64,000 bases of DNA. It comes from Candidatus Palauibacter poriticola (lineage in GTDB: Bacteria; Gemmatimonadota; Gemmatimonadetes; Palauibacterales; Palauibacteraceae). This document shows positions 42,919 to 54,598 of this stretch, in pieces (position 1 is the first letter of the stretch; each line of letters opens with the position of its first letter). The DNA lies in assembly GCA_012270965.1 (NCBI GenBank), contig JAAXHJ010000092.1, forward strand, positions 1 to 64,000. The letters run 5' to 3'. The translations under genes and the position numbers were made by a program. The notes beneath the pieces are model-generated. The model made no database searches. It was not told where the DNA came from and saw nothing but the letters and a program-made list of their open reading frames with translations.

Positions 42919-44651
42919 GGCTGCCGCGGGGATCCGGCTCGACGGGGACGGACTCCATCTCCTCGAGCACCGAGGAGGGACGGCGGTACCGCAGCGGCGT
43001 GTACAAACCGCTCGACGAGAGTGCCCTGCCCGACGCGCCGGACACCGAGGCCTTTCCCGACCGCGGCCACGGCCCGCCGTTCAAGTTCGTTCGCCGCATG
43101 TCGCGTGTGCCCCGCCTCAAGCACATCATCGGTCCCTCCGTCATCGCGCTCGGTATGGGTCTGGGAAGCGGTGAGTTCCTCCTCTGGCCCAACCTCGTGG
43201 CGGCCAACGGCTTCTCGATCTGGTGGCTGTTCTGGATCGGAGTCGTGACCCAGTTCGTCGTCATCGGCGAGATCGAGCGCTGGACCATCGCCACCGGCGA
43301 GTCGACGTTCGCCGGCATGGCCCGGCTCGACCGGCTGGGGTTCTGGCCGTGGCTCTTCCTCGTCGCGACGCTGGTCAGCTTTTTTTGGCCGGGGTGGGCG
43401 TCGCAGTCCGCCGAATTCGTGGGTCAGATCGTGGTCCTCGCCGGGGGGCCGCAGATCCAGTGGCAACCGATGGCGCTGCTCATGCTCGCCTGCATCTGGT
43501 TCGGGCTCGCGGTCTCCCGAATCGTCTACAATGTCCTCGAGCGCTGTGAGATCGCCCTGGTGGCAGGGTTCTTCCCGCTCCTCGCAATCACGCTCCTCGC
43601 CGTCGGTCTCGTTCCCTCCCGCCTCCTCGAACTGGCGGTTGGCGCCGTCTCGTTCGGAAGCGCCCCGCCCGAGCTATTCACGGGGGATCAGTTTCCGACG
43701 CTGATCCTCGCGGTGGCGTATGCCGGTACAGGGGGCACGCTGCTCCTCGCTCAGTCGCTTTGGTTGCGCGACAAGGGATTCGGGATGGCGCGGTTCCAAG
43801 GACGGATCGCCGGCATCCGTGGACGCAACGAGGACATCAGCACGACCGGATTCGTGTTCGACGCGAACGACCCGACCCAGCTCGGGCGTTTCCGGGGCTG
43901 GATGCGGGTCGTCCACCAAGAACTGCTCGTGACCTTCGTGCTCCTGACGCTGCTGAGCGTCGTCATCACGTGCATGCTCGTGGCGGCGACGCTGGGAACG
44001 GACAACCCGGAGGTCGCGGGCGACCTGACCACCATGGTGACGCTGCAGGGCGAGGCGATTCAGCGCGTGGGTGGGCTCTGGCTCCGCGTCGCGTTCCTCC
44101 TCGGGGGATCGTTCGTCATCTTTTCCACCCAACTTGCCATCCTCGACACCGTCACCCGTATCACGGGCTGCATCTTCTTCGAGCGCTTCGGATACAGGAC
44201 GCGCTTCTTCACGCAGAAGCGCACGTTTCTGGTGTTCCTGACGATCTTCGTGCTGGCGGCGATGGGGATCATTACCGCGTCGTGGATCGGCGGCGAGGCG
44301 CTGGACGTGCTTCAGCCCGACTTCCTGCTCCTCATCGCGGGCCCGTTCACGATGTCCAGCATGTTCCTGTTTACGCTCGTCATCGGTTACATGAACGTGC
44401 GCCGCCTGCCGGCCGAGTTGGGGCCGCCGACCTGGAAGCGGTGGAGTCTGCTGTGGGCCGCGATCCTTTGGGGATGGTTCACGGCCGAACAATTGTCACG
44501 AACGACGATGCTGGTCGCGGGGGTGGGGCCGCTGTTCAGGGAGTCGCTGGCGCTCCACCCGATCCGCATCGTGTTCTACGCGTTGTGGCTGGGGTCGCTG
44601 GCGTGGTTCGCGGCGCGCACCCTCCCCGCACGGGCGGCGCGAGGCGCGTAA
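42915..44651 (+). CDS. Nramp-related integral membrane transporter
   Basis: A 578-residue protein with about 11-12 membrane helices ([88 protein letters not shown]). It belongs to the Nramp-like group, but the first helix reads [15 protein letters not shown], with GSGE in place of the metal-binding DPGN of true Nramp transporters, so the substrate may not be Mn or Fe. Its ATG overlaps the gyrA stop (ATGA). A long soluble head of about 60 residues precedes the first helix. Confidence 0.75.
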   Translation: MRLPRGSGSTGTDSISSSTEEGRRYRSGVYKPLDESALPDAPDTEAFPDRGHGPPFKFVRRMSRVPRLKHIIGPSVIALGMGLGSGEFLLWPNLVAANGFSIWWLFWIGVVTQFVVIGEIERWTIATGESTFAGMARLDRLGFWPWLFLVATLVSFFWPGWASQSAEFVGQIVVLAGGPQIQWQPMALLMLACIWFGLAVSRIVYNVLERCEIALVAGFFPLLAITLLAVGLVPSRLLELAVGAVSFGSAPPELFTGDQFPTLILAVAYAGTGGTLLLAQSLWLRDKGFGMARFQGRIAGIRGRNEDISTTGFVFDANDPTQLGRFRGWMRVVHQELLVTFVLLTLLSVVITCMLVAATLGTDNPEVAGDLTTMVTLQGEAIQRVGGLWLRVAFLLGGSFVIFSTQLAILDTVTRITGCIFFERFGYRTRFFTQKRTFLVFLTIFVLAAMGIITASWIGGEALDVLQPDFLLLIAGPFTMSSMFLFTLVIGYMNVRRLPAELGPPTWKRWSLLWAAILWGWFTAEQLSRTTMLVAGVGPLFRESLALHPIRIVFYALWLGSLAWFAARTLPARAARGA

Positions 44652-44681
44652 GCGGAAGAAACGGCCCGCCGGCGAGACCCC

Positions 44682-45665
44682 TCAAGCCGTGGGTTCCGGC
44701 ACCGCCTTCGCCATCTTCCCGGACATCTCCTCGGCGCTCCTCATCTGCGAGAGATCGAGCGTGAAGTCGGGTCGTTCAACGGGAGACAGCTTGTCCAACA
44801 GCTCACGTATCTCGCGGGGTGCCAAGCCGGCCTCCCCGAGATCCTCCCTCGTCGCGACCCCCTCGGCGCGGATCGACGCCGATTCAACGTCCGGCCTCAG
44901 CAGGCTTCGCAGCACGTCGAGTTCCCCCGCGCTCAGCCGCGCTCCCAACACCTCATAGTCGACCCAAGCCTCGTAACTGAGCGGCGCGACTCGCTGGAGC
45001 ATGCCGGCCATCACCCGCCCGTACTCCTGGATTTCCCACTGGGCGTGCGAGTCCACCCGCAGTCGAAGGAAGTGGAGGAGGTTGTGCAGATCGATCTTCC
45101 AGTACCACTGCGTATAGGTGGAGAGGGGGAGGTCGATCCGCGCGAGTTCCCGGGCGACATCTTCGGACAGCAGCCAGCCGTAGGCGTCGGCCGCCTCCGT
45201 CCGCAGTTGCTCCCAGCGGTCGATCGCGCTGCGATAGAGGTCGCCCGGGGCGGGGTCCGTCTCTCGGCCCTGGTTGTTGAGGCGACTCTGATAGGCGAAC
45301 TGCTCGTGGTCGGGTTCGTAGAACAGCAGAGGCAGGAGGCTGTAGCGGGCGCTGAGTTCGTTGACGGAAGCCGTGCGGTGTCGGATCCACTGCCGCGCCA
45401 CGAACATCGGCATGGAGCAGTGAAACTTGAACTCGACCATCTCGCTCGGCGTCGTGTGGGCGTGGCGCCGCAGATAGCGCACGAGACCGCGCGTCTGGCT
45501 GACACGGCGCGTGCCGGCCCCGTAGCTGACGCGAGCCGCCGCCTCCACGTCGGCGTCCGAGCCCATGTAGTCGACAAGCGCGACGAAGCCGTGGTCGAGG
45601 ACCGGAAAATATCCGCCGAGGATCTCCTCGGCCGCCGGGACGGTCGGCCTCCTGGTCGTCTCCAT
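44682..45665 (-). CDS. thyX: flavin-dependent thymidylate synthase
   Basis: ThyX makes dTMP from dUMP with FAD and methylene-tetrahydrofolate. The ThyX motif RHRxxSxNExSxR is seen as IRHRTASVNELSARYS, with PSEMVEFKFHCSMPMFVARQ before it and STYTQWYWKIDLHNLLHFLR followed by LRVDSHAQWEIQ after it. The 327-residue length includes a C-terminal extension of about 60 residues (LDVLRSLLRPDVESASIRAE onward) that is not part of the core. It is convergent with the transporter gene. Confidence 0.94.
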   Translation of the reverse strand: METTRRPTVPAAEEILGGYFPVLDHGFVALVDYMGSDADVEAAARVSYGAGTRRVSQTRGLVRYLRRHAHTTPSEMVEFKFHCSMPMFVARQWIRHRTASVNELSARYSLLPLLFYEPDHEQFAYQSRLNNQGRETDPAPGDLYRSAIDRWEQLRTEAADAYGWLLSEDVARELARIDLPLSTYTQWYWKIDLHNLLHFLRLRVDSHAQWEIQEYGRVMAGMLQRVAPLSYEAWVDYEVLGARLSAGELDVLRSLLRPDVESASIRAEGVATREDLGEAGLAPREIRELLDKLSPVERPDFTLDLSQMRSAEEMSGKMAKAVPEPTA

Positions 45666-45708
45666 GAGCTACCCGTGCCGCTGCGGGGGGGTGTGGTCGG
45701 CCAGAATA

Positions 45709-47196
45709 TCAGTTCGTGAGCACGCGGGCGACGGCGCGCCGCCACCCGGAATAGAGCGTTTCGCGCTCCTCCGCGTCCATGGCGGGTTGCCACGCGCGGT
45801 CGTGTCGCCACAACGCCGCGACCTCTCGCAGATCCGCGAACACGCCGGCCCCGAGACCTCCCAACATCGCCGCCCCCAGCGCGGTGGTCTCCGTCACGAC
45901 CGGGCGCCCGATCTCGAGGTCGAGGATGTCGGCGAGGAACTGCATGGCCCAGTCGTTTCGGGTGAACCCGCCGTCCACGCGCAACGTCCCGGGTCGCGGC
46001 GCTCCGTCAGCCCGCATCGCATCGATCAGTTCGCGCGACTGGTAGGCCACCGCCTCCAGCGCCGCCCGCGCGATCTCGGCCCGCCCCGTGTCGCGCGTCA
46101 TGCCCAGCAGGGCGCCGCGGGCTTCCGGATCCCAATGGACGCCGCCCAGCCCGACGAAGGCGGGGACCAGCACGACCCCGCCCGTCGCATCGACGGAACG
46201 GGCAAGGGCCTCCGTTTCGGCGGCGTCGGAGATGATGCCCAACCCATCGCGCAGCCATTGAACCGATGCGCCGGCGACGAAGATGCTGCCCTCGAGCGCG
46301 TAGGTGCGTTCCCCTCCGAGCTGCCAAGCCACCGTCGTGAGCAGACCGTGCCGCGATGCGAGCCGGTCCGCGCCGGTGTTCAGCAGCGCAAACGCCCCCG
46401 TACCGTAGGTGAACTTCATCCCGCCCGGCTCGAACGCCGCCTGTCCGAACGTCGCGGCCTGCTGGTCGCCGGCCACGCCCCGCAACGGGATCGCGCGGCC
46501 GAAGAGTTCGGCAGACGTCTCGCCGAAGTCGCCGGCCGAATCGCGAACCTCGGGCAATACGGAGGCGGGCACACCGAACAGCTCGAGCAGTTCCGGGTGC
46601 CACCGGCCCTCATCGATGTCGTAGAGGAGGGTCCGCGACGCGTTCGACGCATCCGTCGCGTGCACGCGCCCCCCGGTCAGACACCAAAGCAGCCAGGTGT
46701 CGATCGTTCCAAAGGCGAGTTCGCCCTTCCCGGCCGCCTCGCGCGCTCCCGGCACCTGGTCGAGGATCCATGCCAGCTTCGTTCCGGAGAAGTACGGGTC
46801 GAGCCGCAGACCGGTGCGGCGCTCGATCAGCTCCTCGTGCCCCGTCCCGCGAAGCTCGGCGCACGCCTCCGCCGTTCGCCGGTCCTGCCACACGATCGCC
46901 GGGTGAATCGACCTGCCACTCGCGCGTTCCCAGACCACGGTCGTCTCGCGCTGGTTCGTGATGCCGATCGCCGCCACGCGATGCCCGAGCGTCTCGGCGG
47001 CCTCGATGACCTCCCGCGCCACGCCGATCGCGTCGTCCCGGATGCGCTCGGGATCGTGCTCCACCCGGCCCGGGAGCGGATAGCTCTGAGGCAACTCGCG
47101 CTGAGCCCCGGCGACCACCGTCCCCCCGAGATCGAACGCGATGGCCCGGGTGGAAGTCGTGCCCTGGTCGATCGCGACGACGACGGGAGCGGTCAC
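45709..47196 (-). CDS. glpK: glycerol kinase
   Basis: The 495-residue FGGY-family kinase phosphorylates glycerol to sn-glycerol 3-phosphate. Hallmarks: [54 protein letters not shown], a GGL-AxG stretch [16 protein letters not shown], and [20 protein letters not shown] followed by TYGTGAF. The GTG start (47196) overlaps the stop of the decayed propeller gene (GTGA). About 45 bases of this 5' end are duplicated at 48190-48236. Confidence 0.95.
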   Translation of the reverse strand: MTAPVVVAIDQGTTSTRAIAFDLGGTVVAGAQRELPQSYPLPGRVEHDPERIRDDAIGVAREVIEAAETLGHRVAAIGITNQRETTVVWERASGRSIHPAIVWQDRRTAEACAELRGTGHEELIERRTGLRLDPYFSGTKLAWILDQVPGAREAAGKGELAFGTIDTWLLWCLTGGRVHATDASNASRTLLYDIDEGRWHPELLELFGVPASVLPEVRDSAGDFGETSAELFGRAIPLRGVAGDQQAATFGQAAFEPGGMKFTYGTGAFALLNTGADRLASRHGLLTTVAWQLGGERTYALEGSIFVAGASVQWLRDGLGIISDAAETEALARSVDATGGVVLVPAFVGLGGVHWDPEARGALLGMTRDTGRAEIARAALEAVAYQSRELIDAMRADGAPRPGTLRVDGGFTRNDWAMQFLADILDLEIGRPVVTETTALGAAMLGGLGAGVFADLREVAALWRHDRAWQPAMDAEERETLYSGWRRAVARVLTN

Positions 47197-47734
47197 CGGT
47201 CCCGAGTTACGGGCTCGATCCGCACGGTCTCAAGCTCCACGCCTCGCCGAAGGCTGAACACCGCTCGATCCCGTCCGTCCAGGTAAACGCTCATTCCCAG
47301 CATCTGTTCCCAATCTTCGCGGCCGGGCCCTCTCCCTCCCCGCCCACGGTCCGCACCGGATCGAGATTCCGGTCGAGGAGGACGATACGCGGGTCGAGCC
47401 CATCGGCGACGAAATAGCCGGTCGGCGTGGCAAGTACGTCCATGATCGAACCGAAGCTCACGCGGTCGTCCAGTTGACCGAGGCGGGCGTCGGACGGCCC
47501 GATCTCGTAGGCCGTGCTGCTGCTCTCGCCAAAAAAGACCCGTCCATCTTCGCCGGCATCCGAAGCGCCACCGCAGCCCGCCAGACCGATGGCGCCCGCC
47601 AAGCCAAGCGCGACGGTGCGCGAGGCGATCCCCGGCCACCGAGCGGAACTCGGTGGCCGGGAACGGTTCGCAGCCGAAACTCCAGCCTGCGCGGAACGTG
47701 ACCTTGAACCGATGACGTCGTGCGTCCGGTTCAC
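47193..47734 (-). pseudogene. propeller lipoprotein, internally deleted copy
   Basis: The N-terminal part is nearly identical to the intact gene at 48228-49394: a lipoprotein leader GLAGAIGLAGCGG, YEIGPSDARLGQLDDRVSFG, VLLDRNLDPVRTVGGEGEGP. After GEGEGP about 650 bases present in the intact copy are missing, and the C-terminal end ([34 protein letters not shown]) follows in a different frame. The product would stop early with only one blade. Its remaining 3' end still overlaps glpK. Confidence 0.8.
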
Positions 47735-48054
47735 TGGAAGCCCCACTCTACGTGATCGTCGCACCGGACGTAGACGATGCTGCCATCATCCATGCGGTAC
47801 ACGCCGGCGTCGAAGGTCAGGGTGAGCCTGAAGGGAAAGACGGGGATGACGCCGACGTTGATCCTCACCGTCTGCGAGCCCACCAGCGTTCCAGACATCG
47901 GATTGTTCGGGCCGCCCGAGATGTACTCCCCGCACTCGCTCTGCGCCGCGGCCTCGGACGGCTGCGCCAGCGACAGCGCCAACGCCCCCGCGAAGGCCCA
48001 CGCCACCGCGACCGGCCACGCCGTTCTCCCGCTGCTCCTCGTCCTCATCATCAT
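47731..48054 (-). CDS. small secreted Cys-containing protein (copy A)
   Basis: A 107-residue protein with a signal peptide (WPVAVAWAFAGALALSLAQP, cleavage near AAAQ). The mature part begins SECGEYISGGPNNPMSGTLV, forms strands (INVGVIPVFPFRLTLTFDAG) and ends VYRMDDGSIVYVRCDDHVEW, then GFQ. The two cysteines could form a disulfide. It is about 60 percent identical to copy B at 49391 in the mature part and identical over the signal peptide. Function unknown; it lies upstream of, and overlaps, the deleted propeller copy. Confidence 0.6.
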   Translation of the reverse strand: MMMRTRSSGRTAWPVAVAWAFAGALALSLAQPSEAAAQSECGEYISGGPNNPMSGTLVGSQTVRINVGVIPVFPFRLTLTFDAGVYRMDDGSIVYVRCDDHVEWGFQ

Positions 48055-48140
48055 CCACCTCCCCCGATTGATCCCGGAGGGCGACGCCCTGCCGCCCTCT
48101 CTGACACAAGGATCCGGGTGGGAATCAACGGGCCATCAAC

Positions 48141-48236
48141 CGAACAACCGGTCCGCCTCGCGGCTTCGTCGATCCTCGCCTGGATCAGCGGAAGTCGTGC
48201 CCTGATCGATCGCGACGCCGGGAGCGGTCACTGGTC
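48141..48236 (+). other. tandem-duplication junction scar made of gyrB 3' and glpK 5' fragments
   Basis: Bases 48141-48177 repeat the 3' coding end of gyrB (49925-49961; AACAACCGGTCCGCCTCG is shared, with one base lost). Bases 48190-48236 repeat the 5' end of glpK (47150-47196; GGAAGTCGTGCCCTG and CCCGAGTTACGGGCTCGATC). Neither fragment is a functional gene. This is what a head-to-tail duplication of the glpK-to-gyrB interval would leave. Confidence 0.85.
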
Positions 48237-49394
48237 CCGAGTTACGGGCTCGATCCGCGCGGTCTCAAGCCCAACAGTCCGCACGGGGTTAAGCACCGCC
48301 CGGTCCAGCCCATCGACGTAAACGCCGGCTCCCCGCGCCCATTGCCGATCGCGGTCGGCGGGGAAGACTAGAGGGATCGCTTCCAGACGCTCGAGATCCA
48401 GAACCAGACCCTTCGTTATCAGACCGTTGGGCGTCTCCGATGTGTTCCGGGCGAGCAGGCGCCCGTCTCCGAAGGGCCTAAGGGCCCCGACCATGTATGA
48501 GCCGACAACGCGCGTACGCCCGCCGAGCGCTTCGACGCTCTCTTGGTTTTCCCTCAGTTCGCGAGCCCGCATTTCTCTGGGCAGATAAACGATGCCCGCC
48601 AAGTCGCCGTCGGGACGATAGCTCACCAGCGCAAGCTGGTCCCCGTCGAGGACGTGTATCAGGCCATCGGGCGTCACCGCCACCAGGTCCGTGGGAAACT
48701 GGAATGCGTCTTCGTAGTCGACGATCAACTCGGGTGGGATCGGCCCAAAGGCCGTCTCTCCCGCCGACGTCGGGCGCGACAGGTAGTGGTCCGGGTACGC
48801 ATCGCCGGCGACCAGCAGCCCGAGTTCCGGATGAAGGGCGATATCGTTGGCGTTGCCGGCAAACCGCTGGCTGGCCACGAAATCGCCCTGCAGAGTCAGG
48901 AACGCGACGCGCGCGTTTCCCGCGTCGAGGACCAAGACCTGATCGTCCGCCCGCACCAGGCGCCTCGGGAACTTGTATTCCCCGGGCCCCTCTCCCTCCC
49001 CGCCCACGGTCCGCACCGGATCGAGATTCCGGTCGAGGAGGACGATACGCGGATCGAGCCCATCGGCGACAAAAAAGCCGGTCGGCGTGGCAAGTACGTC
49101 CATGATCGAACCGAAGCTCACGCGTTCGTCCAGTTGACCGAGGCGGGCGTCGGACGACCCGATCTCGTAGGCCTGGCTGCTGCTCTCGCCAAAATAGACC
49201 CGTCCATCTTCGCCGGCATCCGAGGCGCCACCGCAGCCCGCCAGACCGATGGCGCCCGCCAGGCCCAGCGCGACGGTGCGTGGGATGATCCCCGGCCACC
49301 GAGCGGAACTCGGTGGCCGGGAACGGTTCGCAGCCAAGACTTCAGCCTGCGCGGGACGCGACCTCGAACCGATGACTTCCCGGATGCGGCTCAC
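48228..49394 (-). CDS. 6-bladed beta-propeller lipoprotein (intact copy)
   Basis: A 388-residue protein with a lipoprotein signal (VALGLAGAIGLAGCGG) and propeller blades: IVLLDRNLDPVRTVGGEGEG, PGEYKFPRRLVRADDQVLVL, DAGNARVAFLTLQGDFVASQ, GLIHVLDGDQLALVSYRPDG and YVDGLDRAVLNPVRTVGLET. The pattern GGEGEGPGEY followed by DxxNxR is that of the 6-bladed propeller family common in secreted proteins of Bacteroidota and Gemmatimonadota. I use GTG 49394, which overlaps the stop of the small secreted gene (GTGA), over a GTG 30 bases earlier. Function unknown. Confidence 0.75.
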   Translation of the reverse strand: MSRIREVIGSRSRPAQAEVLAANRSRPPSSARWPGIIPRTVALGLAGAIGLAGCGGASDAGEDGRVYFGESSSQAYEIGSSDARLGQLDERVSFGSIMDVLATPTGFFVADGLDPRIVLLDRNLDPVRTVGGEGEGPGEYKFPRRLVRADDQVLVLDAGNARVAFLTLQGDFVASQRFAGNANDIALHPELGLLVAGDAYPDHYLSRPTSAGETAFGPIPPELIVDYEDAFQFPTDLVAVTPDGLIHVLDGDQLALVSYRPDGDLAGIVYLPREMRARELRENQESVEALGGRTRVVGSYMVGALRPFGDGRLLARNTSETPNGLITKGLVLDLERLEAIPLVFPADRDRQWARGAGVYVDGLDRAVLNPVRTVGLETARIEPVTRDQ

Positions 49395-49711
49395 TGGAAG
49401 CCCCACTCCGTGTAGTCGTCGCACCGGATCAACTTGGTTTCGTTGTCATGCATCCGGTACACGCCGACGTTGAAGGTCACGGTGAGAGTGCCTACAAGGC
49501 CGGCGCTGACGCCAATGGTCTGCGTCACCGACACCGAGCCCACGAGCGATCCGTTCGTCGGATTGTTCGGGCCGCCCGAAATGTACTCCCCGCACTCGCT
49601 CTGCGCCGCGGCCTCGGACGGCTGCGCCAGCGACAGCGCCAACGCCCCCGCGAAGGCCCACGCCACCGCGACCGGCCACGCCGTTCTCCCGCTGCTCCTC
49701 ATCCTCATCAT
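49391..49711 (-). CDS. small secreted Cys-containing protein (copy B)
   Basis: The 106-residue paralogue of copy A: same signal peptide, mature start SECGEYISGGPNNPTNGSLV, middle strands VSVTQTIGVSAGLVGTLTVT and C-terminus VYRMHDNETKLIRCDDYTEW. It overlaps the intact propeller gene and follows gyrB by 130 bases. Divergence from copy A is concentrated in the middle strands while the signal peptide is conserved, which is unusual for a passive duplicate. Confidence 0.6.
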   Translation of the reverse strand: MMRMRSSGRTAWPVAVAWAFAGALALSLAQPSEAAAQSECGEYISGGPNNPTNGSLVGSVSVTQTIGVSAGLVGTLTVTFNVGVYRMHDNETKLIRCDDYTEWGFQ

Positions 49712-49841
49712 CGTCCACCTCCCCCGATTGATCCCGGAGGGCGACGCCCCGCCGCCCTCTCTGACACAAGGATAGGGGCGGGAATCAACGGGCTATCAAC
49801 CCGCATGCGGCCCGGCGGCGAGAGGTGGATCGGGAGGAGGT

Positions 49842-52209
<2,368 letters not shown>

Positions 52210-52213
<4 letters not shown>

Positions 52214-53382
52214 GCGATGAGCCGTCCGTTGCGCAGGCACCATCGCGCGAGCTTTCCACCCATCAGCCCCACGTCGCCGGGCTTGGGCGCGGTGAGAATC
52301 ACCTGCCCGCCCCGCTCGGACTCGAAGAGACGAAACAGCCGGTCCGAGCGCCCCTCGTCGAGTTCCGCGAATACGTCGTCGAGGAGGTACAGCGGCTCGC
52401 GGCCGAGCCGCTCCCTAAGTCGATCCGCTTCGAGCAGGCGCAGCGCGAGGGCGGCCGTGCGCTGCTGTCCGCTCGACCCGTAGCTCCGGAGGTCGCGAGG
52501 GCCCTCCGGCACCTCGACCTCGAACCGGATCTCGTCGCGGTGCGGGCCCACGACGGTCATGCCTTGGCGACGCTCACGTTCCCGGGTCCTCTCCAGCGCG
52601 TGCCGAAAGCGGCCCTCCCACGAGCCCGCGCCCACCGCACCGTCCGTTCCGCCGTGCGAAGCGATCGAGGCCGAATACCGCAGCCGCGCATCGTCTCCTC
52701 CCGAGATCCGCGCGTAGAAGCCGGCGTATCGCTCCGCCCCCTCCGACACCCACGCCGCCCGCCTTTCCGTGAGGACTCCACCCGCCTCGACCAACCCTTC
52801 CGTCCACGCTTCGATTTCGTCGTTCGACCCGCCGCGCCGCAGCGCCTCGTTCCGTTGCGACAGAAGACTCCGGTAGCGCTGCAGCGCCGGGAGGTAGTCC
52901 GGCACGCCCACCGAGAGCGCGACGTCGAGGAAGCGGCGCCGCAGCGTCGGCCCTCCACGCACGATCTCGGCGTCGGCGAGGCGAAACGCCGCGACCCCCA
53001 CCGACCCGATCCCCGCCGAAACGCGCTCCACTTCGAGCCCGTCGACTTCGACCTTCTTGATCCGTTGCGACCGATCGTAGGCAGCCGCCACGGACATTAC
53101 CCCCTCAACCTCGCCTTCCACCCGGAACACCGTCTGTCCGAACCGCACCAACTCGCGGTCCCGCACGCCCCGAAAGGATCGAAACACCTCGAGGTAGCAG
53201 ATCGCCTCGAGGAGGTTCGTCTTGCCCGACCCGTTGGGCCCGATGATCGCGACGCCGGCCTCGGGAAACTCGCATTCGAGTCGTTCGAAGTTGCGGTAGT
53301 CGCGAAGGATCAAGCGCCTGAGGAAAGGCGCGGAGGACGCCTCGGGCTGGCAGATGGACGGTGCCTCCGGTCTCTTCGTCAC
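52210..53382 (-). CDS. recF: DNA replication and repair protein RecF
   Basis: The 390-residue SMC-like ATPase acts in gap repair. It has LILRDYRNFERLECEFPEAG, Walker A IIGPNGSGKTNLLEAI (47-62), the signature SYGSSGQQRTAALALRLLEA and Walker B PLYLLDDVFAELDEGR. I use GTG 53382; the open frame further upstream would extend into the divergent gene. A good promoter with its -10 box 8 bases before this GTG suggests a nearly leaderless message for the recF-dciA-gyrB operon. Confidence 0.92.
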
Positions 53383-53390
53383 AGGCCCGT

Positions 53391-53419
53391 AAAATACGGC
53401 GAAAAGCCTTACGCCGCAA
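53391..53419 (-). promoter_or_regulatory. candidate promoter of the recF-dciA-gyrB operon
   Basis: On the minus strand, TTGCGG (53419-53414) and TATTTT (53396-53391) are 17 bases apart, followed 8 bases later by the recF GTG. The start site would fall at or within a few bases of the start codon. The surrounding AT content is markedly higher than nearby DNA. Confidence 0.5.
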
Positions 53420-53506
53420 GGAAATTTGCCCGTTGGAAACCCCGTCCGGAGAGCGCTGCCGAGCGGTTGCCCGAGAGCCTTCGCGCAAGCAGCTTCGGAG
53501 ACGCCC

Positions 53507-54475
53507 ATGACACGCCTCGGCCGCCGCGGCGCACGCCGCCCGATCATGCGAGACAGGGCCCTGCGAGGGGCGGTCGCCTCCCTCGGGTTTGCGGGTCTCC
53601 TGCCTCCGTTCCACCTCGCCGCCCAGGCGCGGGCGGCCGTAGCGCCTCTGGATTCGCGGACGGTCGCAGCGCCTTGGCATTCGCAGATGCGGGCGGCCGC
53701 AGCGCCTCCGGATTCGCAGGGGGGCGAAGCGCCTCCGGCCTCGCAGATGCCGACGGTCGAGGCGCCTTCGGATTCGCAGGCGCGGGAGGCGAGCCGGGTT
53801 TGGCGGGACCTCGCCCTCGCGGCGGGAGTCCTCGGCGGCGCCTTCCTGCTCGACGACCACGTCCGCGATCTGGCGCTGGATCATCAGGGAGCGCTGGGAC
53901 GCGATCTGGCCGAGGGCGGCCACACGTACGGCGACTGGAAGCGGACGGCACCCCTTCTCGCGGGGGGCGGAGTCGTGCTCGGCGTCGCCCTAGACGGCGA
54001 ACGGGGAGTCCGGCGGGCGACGTCGGGCTTCCTCGGCGTCTTCGCCGGCTCGATGTCGAACACCCTCCTCAACTGGACGCTGGGGCGAAGCCGCCCGAGA
54101 GACGAAAGGGGCGTCCTGCACTTCGATCCCTTCCGGGGCAACGCCTCCCTTGGGTCCGGCCACACGGCCTACGCCTTCGCCATCGCCGCCGCCGTCGACG
54201 GCGTGACCGTTGGCGCGTGGGCCATCCCCTTCTACGTAGCCGCCGCGGGCACGGGACTCGCCCGGATCTACGGAGACCGGCACTGGCTGTCCGACGTGTT
54301 GGTCGGCGGCTTCATCGGCTGGTGGGTGGGCGGCCGGGCGACGGAAGCGGCCTCGCGCTGGCTCCGAATCGAACCCTCGCCGGCCACGTCCGGCGTGCCT
54401 CGGCCCGCCCGCGTCCGGATCCGGCCGCTGATCGCCGGAGACGCGCTGGGCGTTCAACTCCGCTTCCAGCAGTAG
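53507..54475 (+). CDS. PAP2-family membrane-associated phosphatase
   Basis: A 322-residue protein with a signal-type N-terminus (GAVASLGFAGLLPPFHLAAQ), a linker of five 10-residue repeats (xAPxDSQxxx, residues 44-93), and the PAP2 catalytic motifs GRSRPRDERG, SLGSGHTAYAFA and RIYGDRHWLSDVLVGG. Such enzymes remove phosphate from lipid phosphates such as phosphatidate or undecaprenyl diphosphate, or act as acid phosphatases. I start at ATG 53507; an upstream GTG would also be open. It is divergent from recF. Confidence 0.82.
   Translation: MTRLGRRGARRPIMRDRALRGAVASLGFAGLLPPFHLAAQARAAVAPLDSRTVAAPWHSQMRAAAAPPDSQGGEAPPASQMPTVEAPSDSQAREASRVWRDLALAAGVLGGAFLLDDHVRDLALDHQGALGRDLAEGGHTYGDWKRTAPLLAGGGVVLGVALDGERGVRRATSGFLGVFAGSMSNTLLNWTLGRSRPRDERGVLHFDPFRGNASLGSGHTAYAFAIAAAVDGVTVGAWAIPFYVAAAGTGLARIYGDRHWLSDVLVGGFIGWWVGGRATEAASRWLRIEPSPATSGVPRPARVRIRPLIAGDALGVQLRFQQ
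53636..53785 (+). repeat. 30-bp in-frame degenerate tandem repeat
   Basis: Five diverged units around GCGCCTCCGGATTCGCAG encode an Ala-Pro-Asp-Ser-Gln linker in the PAP2 gene. The unit length of 10 codons keeps the frame whatever the copy number. Confidence 0.7.
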
Positions 54476-54501
54476 CGGGAATCGATCCGGCACGAGGGGT
54501 C

Positions 54502-54523
54502 GTGGGGCCCGGCGGGCCGCCAC
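54502..54523 (+). terminator. candidate hairpin between convergent genes
   Basis: GTGG pairs with CCAC and GGCCC with GGGCC across a GGC loop, with one bulged G. It lies in the 120-base gap between the PAP2 gene and the convergent HBDH gene. No T-run follows. Confidence 0.35.
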
Positions 54524-54598
54524 GTGTTCGACGCCCTCGTCCACGGTCTACCGACCGGCCGCACCCCTCGGCCGACCCTTGGCCGACTCCGAAGCGAG

